Source: Acidobacteriota bacterium
Lineage (GTDB): Bacteria; Acidobacteriota; Terriglobia; Terriglobales; Acidobacteriaceae
Assembly (NCBI GenBank): GCA_021810175.1
Contig: JAJZJJ010000067.1
Coordinates: 1-9,559, forward strand
Direction of reading: 5' to 3'
DNA: 9,559 bases
Positions 1-6,603 of this stretch are shown piece by piece; position 1 is the first letter of the stretch; every line of letters starts with the position of its first letter. The notes under the pieces were generated by a model that had not been told where the DNA came from, did not search any database, and saw only the letters and a list, made by a program, of their open reading frames with translations. Position numbers and translations under genes: made by a program.

Positions 1-543
1 CGCGGCCAGTCCCTTCAGCAAACGCCTCCAGGCCACCGCCAGCCGCCGATACCGCGGCCACGACCGATCGGAAATCCGCGCATTCACCACCACCACCGGA
101 ACACCCGCTCGCCGGCACTCCACCAGCATTCGCGGCCAGAATTCCGTCTCCACCAGAACCAGCATGGACGGGCGCAGCATCCGAAACCAGCGGCGAACCG
201 CCCACGCAAAGTCCAGCGGAAAATAGAAAACCCGCTCCGCCCCAAATCGCTCGCGGGCCAGGCGTTGTCCGGTCCGCGTCGTCGTGGAGATAACCACCCG
301 AGCCTCCAGCTGCTCCGTCAGCTCCTCAATCAGCCGCGCCGCGCCCAGCACTTCCCCCACCGAAACCGCATGCACCCAGACCACCCGCTCGCGGGAAACA
401 CTCCGGCGGATGCGCCCAGGTATCCAGCCCAGCCGTTCCGCCAGCCCTTCGCGATACTTTCCCGAGGTGGCCATCCGGAAAATCCACCACGGCGACCCGA
501 CGAGCAGAATTAGCAAAAGCGCCAAACTGTATAAAATCAACAC
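1..543 (-). CDS. waaA: 3-deoxy-D-manno-octulosonic acid (Kdo) transferase, N-terminal part, cut by window edge
   Basis: WaaA (KdtA) transfers Kdo from CMP-Kdo to the lipid A precursor on the cytoplasmic face of the inner membrane. The visible 181 codons cover the N-terminal GT-B half. Residues about 2-23 form a hydrophobic anchor (LILYSLALLLILLVG). H58-A-V-S-V-G-E64 carries the glutamate matching E. coli WaaA Glu60, the catalytic base. Further family motifs are VISTTTRTGQRLARERFG (about 84-101), a PLDFAWAVRRW stretch, an ETEFWPRML stretch and VNARISDRSWPRYRRL. The start is GTG at 543, because an in-frame TAA lies at 547-549; a weak GAGAG (plus 553-557) sits 9 bases upstream. The C-terminal CMP-Kdo-binding half lies beyond position 1. 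The gene is divergent from the 588 gene. I infer a Gram-negative LPS-type envelope. Identity is confident; mono- or bifunctionality cannot be told. Confidence 0.93.
   Translation of the reverse strand, partial: MLILYSLALLLILLVGSPWWIFRMATSGKYREGLAERLGWIPGRIRRSVSRERVVWVHAVSVGEVLGAARLIEELTEQLEARVVISTTTRTGQRLARERFGAERVFYFPLDFAWAVRRWFRMLRPSMLVLVETEFWPRMLVECRRAGVPVVVVNARISDRSWPRYRRLAVAWRRLLKGLAA
530..535 (+). promoter_or_regulatory. Possible -10 box for the 588 gene, inside waaA
   Basis: TATAAA reads on the plus strand inside the first codons of waaA and would place transcription start near 542, giving a leader of about 46 bases. I find no good -35 hexamer 16-18 bases upstream, so this is a weak guess from the -10 match alone. 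Confidence 0.25.
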
Positions 544-581
544 CGCTTACCACTCTCGCTTTCCCGCTGTCATAAGGCAAG

Positions 582-587
582 ATCATA
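582..587 (-). promoter_or_regulatory. Possible -10 box for waaA
   Basis: On the minus strand this reads TATGAT, five of six matches to the sigma-70 -10 consensus. It would place transcription start near 574, about 31 bases before the waaA GTG. No convincing -35 is seen. It abuts the ATG of the divergent gene, so if real the two promoters would overlap each other's 5' ends. Confidence 0.25.
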
Positions 588-1265
588 ATGGTGACCATGC
601 GTAACCGCCCGATTTCCCTGCTGGCGCGTGCCGGCCGGTTCTTCATCCCTGCCCTGCTCGTCGCCGCGGCCATGCCGGCCTTTGCACGAAGAGAGCCGCC
701 CCGCGCCAAACCGGCCACCAGCTATCCCGACGTGGACGTGCACCCGAAGGACCACGTCGCCATCGCCGCCATCCCCTACACCACCGGCGAACAATGCAAA
801 ATCTTCCGCATCGACTACCTGAAATATGGATTCATGCCCATCCGCATCATCGTCACCAACCTCGGCGACCGGCCAATTTCCCTGAAGGACGCGCGCATTT
901 ACCTCTACGACGCATCCGGCGACCGCATCGAGGCAGCTCACACGATCGACGTGGACCGCCAGCTCCCCGGCCCCCGTCCCCCGGGCGTGGGCATGGGCAT
1001 TCCCATCGGCCCTGTCTGGGTCCATCGCAAGCCCAAAACCAAAGACAACAAAGTCGAGCAGGACTTCAATCAGTTCGAATACGACACCCTCGTCGTGGAA
1101 CCGCACGCCACCCACGCCGGCTTCCTCTTCTACGACATCAGCGGGCTCGGCAACCATCCCCTGCGCGGCTCAAAGCTCGTCTTCAGCGAACTGCGCAATG
1201 CCGAAGGTCACCAGCTCTGGGACTTCACCATCCACTTCGACAAGTATCTCGCCGCACAGCACTAA
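588..1265 (+). CDS. Secreted protein of unknown function with a probable beta-sandwich domain
   Basis: This 225-residue protein is not recognised as a named family. It begins with a basic n-region (RNRPISLLARAGR) and a hydrophobic core (FFIPALLVAAAMP), then AFA before an Arg-rich mature start, so a signal peptidase I site near residue 33 is likely. There is no lipobox cysteine. The mature part has an Ig-like or DUF4352-like look: alternating strands such as FMPIRIIVTNLGDRPISLKDARIYLYDASG (here broken at about 81-99 and 100-111), a Pro/Gly-rich linker near 127-143, and a final strand-rich section ending DFTIHFDKYLAAQH. The fold is inferred from pattern only. ATG 588 is preceded by AAGG (574-577) with a 10-base spacer; ATG 597 is an in-frame alternative. 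The gene is divergent from waaA, with 44 bases between starts, and convergent with queE. Confidence 0.85.
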   Translation: MVTMRNRPISLLARAGRFFIPALLVAAAMPAFARREPPRAKPATSYPDVDVHPKDHVAIAAIPYTTGEQCKIFRIDYLKYGFMPIRIIVTNLGDRPISLKDARIYLYDASGDRIEAAHTIDVDRQLPGPRPPGVGMGIPIGPVWVHRKPKTKDNKVEQDFNQFEYDTLVVEPHATHAGFLFYDISGLGNHPLRGSKLVFSELRNAEGHQLWDFTIHFDKYLAAQH

Positions 1266-1301
1266 TCGGCTCCGTCTGCGGTGGCGGAGAAGCCGTCTGC
1301 G

Positions 1302-1982
1302 CTAAACGCCCTTCTTCTGCGGCTCCCAGATGAACTTGTGAATCTGCAGGCTCAGACGCGCCGGCAGCCCGTCGGCCAGCATCCACTCCACCAGTTCGCG
1401 CGGATCCAGCACCGCATTCTCGGCCGTGCGCTCCGGAACAGGCGTTTTCGAAAACGCCGGCGAAAGCAGAATCTGTCCCGCCCGCATCTCCAGCCTGTGC
1501 TCGCGAATAAAGGCCCGCGCAAATTCGTAATCCGCACGGTTCGAAATCACAAATTTCACCTCGTCGCCCGAGGTAAGCGACTCCAGGTTCGACATCCGAA
1601 AAGTCCCCGATTCCCCTGAAGCCGGGCACTTCACATCCACAATCTTATGAACCGCGGCCGGGACCCCGGCCACCGGACGTTCGCCGCTCGTCTCGATCAT
1701 CAGCTCGTATCCGACGTTCAGCAGCCGCTCCATCAGCGGAATCAGCTCCCGCTCCTGCAGCAGCGGCTCGCCGCCCGTGAACTCGATCAGCCGCACCGGG
1801 GCCAGCTTCTCGATCTCCGCCACCACTTCGTCCTCGGTAGCCTTGTACCCACCCGAAAAGGTGTATTCCGAATCGCACCACGAGCACCGCAGGTTGCATC
1901 CCGCCAGCCGCACAAAAATGCACGGCTGCCCGGCGAAACTCGATTCGCCCTGCACCGATTTGTAGATTTCAATGAGATACAC
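1302..1982 (-). CDS. queE: 7-carboxy-7-deazaguanine synthase (radical SAM)
   Basis: QueE converts 6-carboxy-5,6,7,8-tetrahydropterin to 7-carboxy-7-deazaguanine, the ring-contraction step on the route to preQ0 and queuosine. It is a cytosolic radical SAM enzyme needing a [4Fe-4S] cluster, SAM and Mg2+. Visible signatures in 226 residues are the N-terminal EIYKSVQGESSFAGQPCIFV region (4-23), the cluster motif C29-x3-C33-x2-C36 in AGCNLRCSWCDSEY, the SAM-binding FTGGEP at 68-73, IETSG at 96-100 and the C-terminal QIHKFIW typical of QueE. The start is GTG at 1982, since MYLIEIYKS-like residues begin there. It lies 6 bases after the queD stop and has no strong ribosome site, so translation probably depends on coupling to queD. 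Length and motifs are normal for the family. It converges with the 588 gene, with 36 bases between stops. Confidence 0.95.
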   Translation of the reverse strand: MYLIEIYKSVQGESSFAGQPCIFVRLAGCNLRCSWCDSEYTFSGGYKATEDEVVAEIEKLAPVRLIEFTGGEPLLQERELIPLMERLLNVGYELMIETSGERPVAGVPAAVHKIVDVKCPASGESGTFRMSNLESLTSGDEVKFVISNRADYEFARAFIREHRLEMRAGQILLSPAFSKTPVPERTAENAVLDPRELVEWMLADGLPARLSLQIHKFIWEPQKKGV

Positions 1983-1988
1983 GAACAG

Positions 1989-2366
1989 TTACTCGTAATA
2001 CGTCGCAGTGGTGGTGTCGGTTTCGTAAATCGTGCAGTCCTTCACGCGCACGCGCCCACTCGTCATATCGCTCAGCTGGCGGTTCGTCTCCTGGTAAAAA
2101 TATCGTGCCAGGTTCTCCGCCGACGGATTGATCGTGGTGAATGGCTCCAGGTCGTTCAGCATCTGGTGGTCGATCCGGTCGATCACCGGACGCATCACCT
2201 GCTTCAGATCGCGGAAATCCAGCAGCAGCCCCGCCGCGTCCAGTTCGCTGCCGCACAGCGTAATCCGGACCTTGTAATTATGGCCGTGCGGATTCTCGCA
2301 CTTCCCCTTGTAATTGCGAAGGTAGTGACCCGAAGAAAACCCGCGTTCTACAGTGAGTTCGAACAT
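1989..2366 (-). CDS. queD: 6-carboxy-5,6,7,8-tetrahydropterin synthase (PTPS family)
   Basis: QueD turns 7,8-dihydroneopterin triphosphate into 6-carboxytetrahydropterin, the substrate of QueE, whose gene follows 6 bases downstream. The 125-residue protein shows the PTPS zinc histidines H14, H27 and H29 (the last two in PHGH), the catalytic cysteine C23 in KCENPHGHNY, the catalytic Asp-His pair in RIDHQMLND (D66-H67), PSAENLARYFYQ, and E115 in the CTIYETD stretch that binds the pterin. The spacing CxxxHGH favours the QueD type over mammalian-type PTPS. I place the start at ATG 2366, which leads straight into the conserved first strand. A TTG at 2375 would add three residues. A GAGAG lies 12 bases before the ATG, a little far. 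queC and folE, also needed for preQ0, are not in the window. Confidence 0.95.
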   Translation of the reverse strand: MFELTVERGFSSGHYLRNYKGKCENPHGHNYKVRITLCGSELDAAGLLLDFRDLKQVMRPVIDRIDHQMLNDLEPFTTINPSAENLARYFYQETNRQLSDMTSGRVRVKDCTIYETDTTTATYYE

Positions 2367-2406
2367 AGATTGCAAAGACTCTCAGTGAGAAAAATGCCCA
2401 GTCCCT

Positions 2407-2412
2407 ATTCTA
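2407..2412 (-). promoter_or_regulatory. Possible -10 box of the queD-queE unit
   Basis: On the minus strand this reads TAGAAT, five of six matches to the -10 consensus. It would place transcription start near 2400, about 34 bases before the queD ATG. The region 17-19 bases further upstream has no good -35 match, so an activator or a different sigma factor would be needed. Read-through from the helicase gene is the alternative, as I see no terminator in the gap. Confidence 0.35.
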
Positions 2413-2413
2413 G

Positions 2414-2428
2414 CGGTTGCCGCAACCG
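2414..2428. promoter_or_regulatory. Perfect 7-1-7 dyad upstream of queD (possible operator)
   Basis: CGGTTGC-C-GCAACCG is a perfect inverted repeat with a one-base centre, one base upstream of the possible -10 box. No U-tract follows on either strand, so it is not an intrinsic terminator. Its place between the expected -10 and -35 suits a repressor site, which is inference from position only. Confidence 0.35.
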
Positions 2429-2436
2429 AACCTCGA

Positions 2437-2450
2437 ATTTCGCCCGAAAT
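2437..2450. repeat. Second short dyad upstream of queD
   Basis: ATTTCG-CC-CGAAAT is a perfect 6-2-6 inverted repeat, 8 bases beyond the first dyad in the non-coding gap between the helicase and queD genes. Its half-site differs from the first dyad, so the two are not copies of one operator. Its role is unknown. Confidence 0.3.
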
Positions 2451-2500
2451 GGCATCCGCCGATAGCCCCAAAACCCTCCAGCCATCCTGCCTGGCCCCGC

Positions 2501-4594
2501 TCATTCCGCTTCCGCCCCGGATTCATCCCCAAAGAAGCGCTCCACCTCGGCGATATCTCTCGTAATCCGGTAAGGTGGCAGGCTTTCGATGAACACCCTC
2601 CCGTAGCGCTGCCGCTCCATCCTCGGATCCAGCAGCATCAGTACCCCGCGGTCGTTCAGCGACCGGATCAGCCGCCCAAATCCCTGCTTCAGCGCGATCA
2701 CCGCCGAAGGAACCTGGTAATCGAAGAAAGGCTTGCCCCCGGCGTCCTCAATGGCGCGCATCCGCGCCTGCACCACCGGGTCGCTCGGCACCGCAAAAGG
2801 CAGCCGGTCCACGATCACGCAGCTCAGCGCATCGCCCTGTACATCCACCCCTTGCCAGAAGCTCGACGTCCCGAACAAAACCGCGTTCGGCGTCGCCCGG
2901 AACTCCTCCAGCAGAGCCTTGCGTGGCGCTGTTCCCTGCAGCAGCAGCGGATAGCCGACCTCGCACAGCAGCCGGTCGTGCAGCTCCCGCATCTGCTGAT
3001 AGCTCGTGAACAGGCAAAACGCCCGCCCGCGCGTAATCTCCAGCATCCGCCGGATGCGCACCGTAGCCTCGTCCTGGAAATTCGGCTCACGCGGATCCGG
3101 CATCCCCGGCGGCAGATACAGCAGCGCCTGACGCCCGTACTGAAAATGCGAGGGCACCACCAGCTCCCGCGATTCGTCCAGCCCCAGCCGCTTCCGGATA
3201 TGCGAGAACCCTCCCTGCACCGTCAGCGTCGCCGAGGTCAAAACCACGCTGGGATAATTCTCAAACAGCAACTCCCGCAGCAATCCCGAAACGTCAATCG
3301 GCGTGGCCTGCAGATGCGTGCTCATCTGCCGTCCGCCGCGCCGCTCCAGCCAGAACACCGTGTTCCGATCCTCCGATTCCATCAGGAACTTCAGCTGCTC
3401 GCGAACCATCCCCGTGCGTCGCCGCAGCGATGGCGCCTCCTCGGCATTCGCCAGCCGTCCCAGCTCACCTTCCATCCGGTGCAGCGCGTTCAGCAGACTC
3501 AGATACAGGTCTCCCTGCGATTCGAGAAACTCCTCCCGATTCGTGAACGGCATGCGGCTGTCCCCGGGCCGCGAAGATTCGGCCGCACGCAGCGGCAGCG
3601 CGCCAAAAAACATCCGCGCCCGCTCGCGGATCAGCTGACCGGCGGTCACCACCTCCGACTTCAGCTCCCCGCGCGCCCGCAGCAGCGTCTCCACATCCCG
3701 CGCCAGCTCCTCAAACTTCAGATTGCTGAGGCTGATGCCAAAGTAGCTCGAAGCCACATCCTCCAGCTCATGCGCCTCGTCGAAAATCACAATCCCGGCC
3801 TCCGGCAGCACCCCCGCATCCGGAGCACCGCCCGCCTGCTGACGAACCGCCATATCCGCGAAAAACAGATGGTGGTTCACGATCACAATGTCGCTCTCGG
3901 CCGCCCGGCGACGCATCTCCGTGACAAAACACCGGCCATAATCCGGACACGTCTGCCCCAGGCACGCCTCGCTCCGCGCATCCAGTTTCGCCCAGACCAG
4001 ACTGGCCTCCGGCAGATCGTCAATTTCCGCCCGATCCCCGGTTTCCGTCGTCTTTTCCCACTCAGCAATCGCCTGGTACTGCTCAATCTCCTCCAGCCCA
4101 TTCAGAATCGGCTGGCTCCGCAGCGCGAACAGCTTGTGGCGGCACACGTAATTCGCCCGCCCCTTCATATAGCAGACCCGCAGCGGCCCCAGCAGCGACT
4201 CCAGAAACGGGACATCCTTGAAAAAGAGCTGTTCCTGCAGATTCTTGGTGCCAGTGGAAACAATCACTCGCCGCCCCGTTGCGGCACACGCGCGCAGCGC
4301 CGGCAGCAGGTAGGCCAGCGTCTTGCCCGTTCCGGTGCCCGCTTCCACGATCAGGTGCCGATTGTCCGAGAACGCCCGTTCCACCGCCTGGGCCATTTCC
4401 ATCTGGCCCCGCCGGAACTCCCACGCCATACCGGACCGCGCAAGCAAGCCACCCGGCGCAAAGAACTCGTGCAGCGAGGGCAGCGAAGACGCGATCTGTG
4501 AATCGGAAGACACCTTGCCTTCCAGCATAGCTGGTCGGCAACTCGCCACGGCTTCCCGCAACGCCCCTGCCCGTCGCCGGTCACCCCCGGCCAT
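2501..4594 (-). CDS. dinG: ATP-dependent DNA helicase of the DinG/XPD (Rad3) Fe-S family
   Basis: This is a superfamily 2, 5'-3' DNA helicase related to DinG/YoaA, which unwinds forks, D-loops and R-loops during repair. In 697 residues I see the Q-type region FRRGQMEMAQAV (60-71), Walker A EAGTGTGKT (84-92), the Fe-S cysteines C151, C211, C216 and C222 (NYVC, EAC, QTC, GRC), a NHHLFF segment (240-245), the DEAH box (272-275), LTSATL (452-457), GTSSFWQGVDVQG (575-587) and motif VI QGFGRLIRS (637-645). All four cluster cysteines are present, so activity is likely. There is no exonuclease domain, unlike Gram-positive DinG. ATG 4594 shares its A with the upstream TGA stop (TGATG), supporting translational coupling. 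ATG 4528 is a serious alternative, as the first 22 residues look unconserved. Chain length and motifs are normal. The symbol is by family; YoaA-like function is equally possible. Confidence 0.92.
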   Translation of the reverse strand: MAGGDRRRAGALREAVASCRPAMLEGKVSSDSQIASSLPSLHEFFAPGGLLARSGMAWEFRRGQMEMAQAVERAFSDNRHLIVEAGTGTGKTLAYLLPALRACAATGRRVIVSTGTKNLQEQLFFKDVPFLESLLGPLRVCYMKGRANYVCRHKLFALRSQPILNGLEEIEQYQAIAEWEKTTETGDRAEIDDLPEASLVWAKLDARSEACLGQTCPDYGRCFVTEMRRRAAESDIVIVNHHLFFADMAVRQQAGGAPDAGVLPEAGIVIFDEAHELEDVASSYFGISLSNLKFEELARDVETLLRARGELKSEVVTAGQLIRERARMFFGALPLRAAESSRPGDSRMPFTNREEFLESQGDLYLSLLNALHRMEGELGRLANAEEAPSLRRRTGMVREQLKFLMESEDRNTVFWLERRGGRQMSTHLQATPIDVSGLLRELLFENYPSVVLTSATLTVQGGFSHIRKRLGLDESRELVVPSHFQYGRQALLYLPPGMPDPREPNFQDEATVRIRRMLEITRGRAFCLFTSYQQMRELHDRLLCEVGYPLLLQGTAPRKALLEEFRATPNAVLFGTSSFWQGVDVQGDALSCVIVDRLPFAVPSDPVVQARMRAIEDAGGKPFFDYQVPSAVIALKQGFGRLIRSLNDRGVLMLLDPRMERQRYGRVFIESLPPYRITRDIAEVERFFGDESGAEAE

Positions 4595-5787
4595 CAGAGC
4601 CGAAACTGCGACACAATTCCCCGCAGCTGTTCAGCCGAACTGCGCAGCACTGCCCCCGTCGTAGCCACATCCGTCGAGCATCCCAGCGAATTGGCCGCCA
4701 GCTCCGATACCCGCGCCGCGCTCGCATCGATCTGCCGGCTCTCCGCGGACTGCTCCGCGGCAGCGGCGGCAATCTCCCCGGCCAGCCCCTCCGCCCGCTT
4801 CGTCCTTTCCTCAATCGAAACCAGCATCTGCCGCGCCTGCTCGGAACGGCTCCTGGTCTCCTCCGCGTTCGCCCGGCTCGCAGCCACCGCTCCCAGCGTG
4901 GCCCCTGTCTCCCGCCGGACCGCCGCGATCATGCCGTCGATCTGCTCCGTGGACGCGCGGGTGCTCTCTGCCAGCCGCCGTACTTCGCCGGCTACCACCG
5001 CAAAACCCCGGCCCTGTTCTCCCGCGCGCGCCGCCTCGATCGCCGCATTCAGCGCGATCAGATTCGTATTCGCGGAGACCTGCCGAATCAACAGAACCGC
5101 CTTCCCAATCTCCTGCGTGCGAGCCTCCAGCCCCCGCAGGAGCGTCTCAATCTCCCCAATCGACCTCGCCAGTTCCGCGGTGGAAGAAGCAGCGGCCGCT
5201 ACCGCCCGGCCTCCGGCGGCTGCCGACTCCGCCGATTCCCGGCTCGCCTCGGCAGCTGCCGCCGACGACAGCGCAATGGCCGCGCTCTGATCGCTCAGCC
5301 GCCGCGTCGCCAGCAGAACCTCTTCCGCCAGCGCGCTCTGCGCACGGCAGTTGTCTGACGCGCTGGCCGTCTTGTCGCTCAGGCTCGTCGATGCTCCATG
5401 CAGCACCTCCGCCGACCCCAGCACCTCACCCAGTACCTGCCGCAGATGCGCGATCGTGCCATTCAGAGCCTTCCCCATGCACCCCGCCTCATCGGCGGAC
5501 TCCACCCGCGCCTTCGCGGTCAGATCTCGCTCCGCCAGCCGGTGCAGCACCCCCGATGCGTCCACAATGGGCCGCGTGATCAAATGCGTCAGCCGCCACG
5601 CCATCAGCAGATCCAGCCCCACAATCGACGCCAGCAGAGAAACCACAGCCCCGCCCCGCGCCCCCTCCAGACAAACCAGCCCCAACGCCACCGTGAACAG
5701 GCACGACCATCCAAAGGACAGGTACAGCTTCTTCCTCAGCGACAGGTCTCCAAACCACTCCAGACACGCCTTCCACAGCCCAGCCAT
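4594..5787 (-). CDS. Methyl-accepting chemotaxis-like transducer lacking a periplasmic sensor domain
   Basis: This is a membrane-bound chemoreceptor-type signal transducer that would act through CheW/CheA. Counting from ATG 5787 (397 residues): a short cytosolic start, helix 1 at about 22-40, a loop of only about 6 residues (EGARGG), helix 2 at about 47-65, a HAMP domain at about 66-120 beginning [11 protein letters not shown], and a long Ala/Ser/Glu-rich coiled coil. The conserved hairpin tip spans about 235-276 ([19 protein letters not shown], then [18 protein letters not shown]). There is no room for a ligand-binding domain and no NWETF-type CheR tether. The frame stays open to 5955, but that part runs through a terminator, so it is not coding. 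ATG 5787 has GGAGG with a 5-base spacer and is preferred; ATG 5835 would add 16 residues. The stop overlaps the helicase start. Ligand and output are unknown; no che gene is in the window. Confidence 0.9.
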   Translation of the reverse strand: MAGLWKACLEWFGDLSLRKKLYLSFGWSCLFTVALGLVCLEGARGGAVVSLLASIVGLDLLMAWRLTHLITRPIVDASGVLHRLAERDLTAKARVESADEAGCMGKALNGTIAHLRQVLGEVLGSAEVLHGASTSLSDKTASASDNCRAQSALAEEVLLATRRLSDQSAAIALSSAAAAEASRESAESAAAGGRAVAAAASSTAELARSIGEIETLLRGLEARTQEIGKAVLLIRQVSANTNLIALNAAIEAARAGEQGRGFAVVAGEVRRLAESTRASTEQIDGMIAAVRRETGATLGAVAASRANAEETRSRSEQARQMLVSIEERTKRAEGLAGEIAAAAAEQSAESRQIDASAARVSELAANSLGCSTDVATTGAVLRSSAEQLRGIVSQFRL

Positions 5788-5907
5788 GCGGGCCTCCACG
5801 TTGCGGGATTCACCTGCGTGGTCCTTATCGGCCATCGCGCCCCAATTGGTGAGAACGCGCCCTAAACCTGTTGTCTCCGGGGTAACCTCGTCTCCTTGCG
5901 GACACGC

Positions 5908-5936
5908 AAAAAAGCCGCGGTCTCGACCGCGGCTTT
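5908..5936 (-). terminator. Rho-independent terminator after the 5959-6438 gene
   Basis: The strong stem AAAGCCGCGGTC / GACCGCGGCTTT (5911-5922 with 5925-5936) is followed on the minus strand by a run of six U (plus-strand A, 5908-5913, partly in the stem). It begins about 23 bases after the TAG at 5959-5961 and separates that gene from the chemoreceptor gene. It faces the minus strand only, as no T-run follows on the plus strand. Confidence 0.85.
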
Positions 5937-5958
5937 CCCTGGATGACTGCTCCAAAAC

Positions 5959-6438
5959 CTAGTTCTGTGGCTTCTTCCCGCTCTGGCTTTGTCCCGACCC
6001 GCTCTGCTTCGCCTGCTTCTTGTAAATCGACACCTGCGGAGCCGGCGGATCCAGCTTCACCGTGATCGACTTGGTCGCCTTCGGAAGGTCGAAGATCTTT
6101 CCGTATGTCTGGAAACCCGGCGCAAGCACCTGCAACAGCAGCCGGCTGCCAATGGGGATTAGGTTGAGCTTGGCCACCCCCTTCTCATTCGTCTTCAGCT
6201 CCATGTTGCCCCACGGCTTGTTCTCCGTGTTGACCGGCTGAAAAACCACTGCGGCATTGTTCACCGGCTGGCTGTCCCAGCTCCTGATCACCTTCACGGT
6301 GATCGTGCAGGTCGGCGGTGGCGGCTTATATCTGCCCCGGTGTCTCCAGCCTCTGCCCCAGGCCGTTGGCACCACAAGCATCACCGCCAAAAGCAGCGGC
6401 AAACTGCGTCGAATGCTGGCGCGCGTCATACCGCTCAT
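5959..6438 (-). CDS. Small secreted protein with carboxypeptidase-regulatory-like beta domain
   Basis: This is a 159-residue exported protein without a named function. Residues about 1-28 form a signal peptide (RASIRRS, then LPLLLAVMLVVPTAWG) with cleavage likely near TAWG-RG. A short basic/proline stretch (RHRGRYKPPPPT) leads into a single beta-sandwich of the carboxypeptidase-D regulatory/CNA-B type at about 45-132: TCTITVKVIRSWDSQPVNNA, AVVFQPV, a KTNEKGVAKLNLIPIGSRL strand-turn, LAPGFQTYGKIFDL and SITVKLDPP. Domains of this kind are common in extracellular and TonB-linked proteins as binding or stalk modules. The C-terminal tail is low-complexity Lys/Gln/Ser/Gly. ATG 6438 is chosen; ATG 6429 and TTG 6453 are alternatives and none has a strong ribosome site. 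The gene is divergent from the 6604 gene and ends in a terminator. Confidence 0.85.
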   Translation of the reverse strand: MSGMTRASIRRSLPLLLAVMLVVPTAWGRGWRHRGRYKPPPPTCTITVKVIRSWDSQPVNNAAVVFQPVNTENKPWGNMELKTNEKGVAKLNLIPIGSRLLLQVLAPGFQTYGKIFDLPKATKSITVKLDPPAPQVSIYKKQAKQSGSGQSQSGKKPQN

Positions 6439-6603
6439 TCTAGAGCATCCCAACGGCAGGCGGAATAGTTTGCCCGTCTGCCCTGAGAACTTTTCCCCAC
6501 GCAGCGGAGTCTAATCGCAGTGTCAGAGCAGCAGGGCGCCTTCGCCCGCGCACCGCAAGTTCCGGGTCGGAAAGGACTAAGCTAAACGTAAGCCCATACC
6601 GTC
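6439..6603. other. Divergent intergenic region, likely promoter-bearing
   Basis: These 165 bases separate two divergent exported-protein genes, so promoters in both directions must lie here or close by. I looked for -35/-10 pairs and found none convincing (TTCCGG with TAAACG at a 17-base spacing on the plus strand is very poor). No open reading frame, repeat or RNA gene stands out. Confidence 0.5.

Noticed and set aside
1270..1301. Hairpin CTCCG/CGGAG (1270-1274 with 1285-1289) and repeated CCGTCTGCG (1272-1280, 1293-1301) between convergent genes
   Set aside because: The stem is only 5 base pairs with a 10-base loop and no U-tract on either strand. The 9-base repeat is likely chance in this GC-rich stretch.
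2367..2400. preQ1 riboswitch in the queD leader
   Set aside because: From the inferred start only about 34 bases remain, and I do not see the preQ1-I stem with A-rich tail.
1647..2465. Plus-strand frame of 272 codons across queE and queD
   Set aside because: It spans two real genes and their junction on the opposite strand, with an Arg/Gln/His-biased translation and no ribosome site.
2417..4501. Open frame of 694 codons on the plus strand opposite the helicase gene
   Set aside because: Its translation is Arg/Pro/Gln/His-rich with no motif or hydrophobic core. It mirrors a clearly real gene, and long antisense frames are expected with GC-rich codon use.
1989..4594. queD, queE and a helicase as a DNA 7-deazaguanine modification (dpd-like) island
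   Set aside because: No dpdA-like transglycosylase or other dpd gene is present, the helicase is an ordinary DinG type, and a gap separates it from queD. A tRNA queuosine role is simpler.
5911..5936. Palindrome as a protein-binding site or part of the chemoreceptor coding region
   Set aside because: The stem followed by a minus-strand U-run just after a stop codon is fully explained as an intrinsic terminator.
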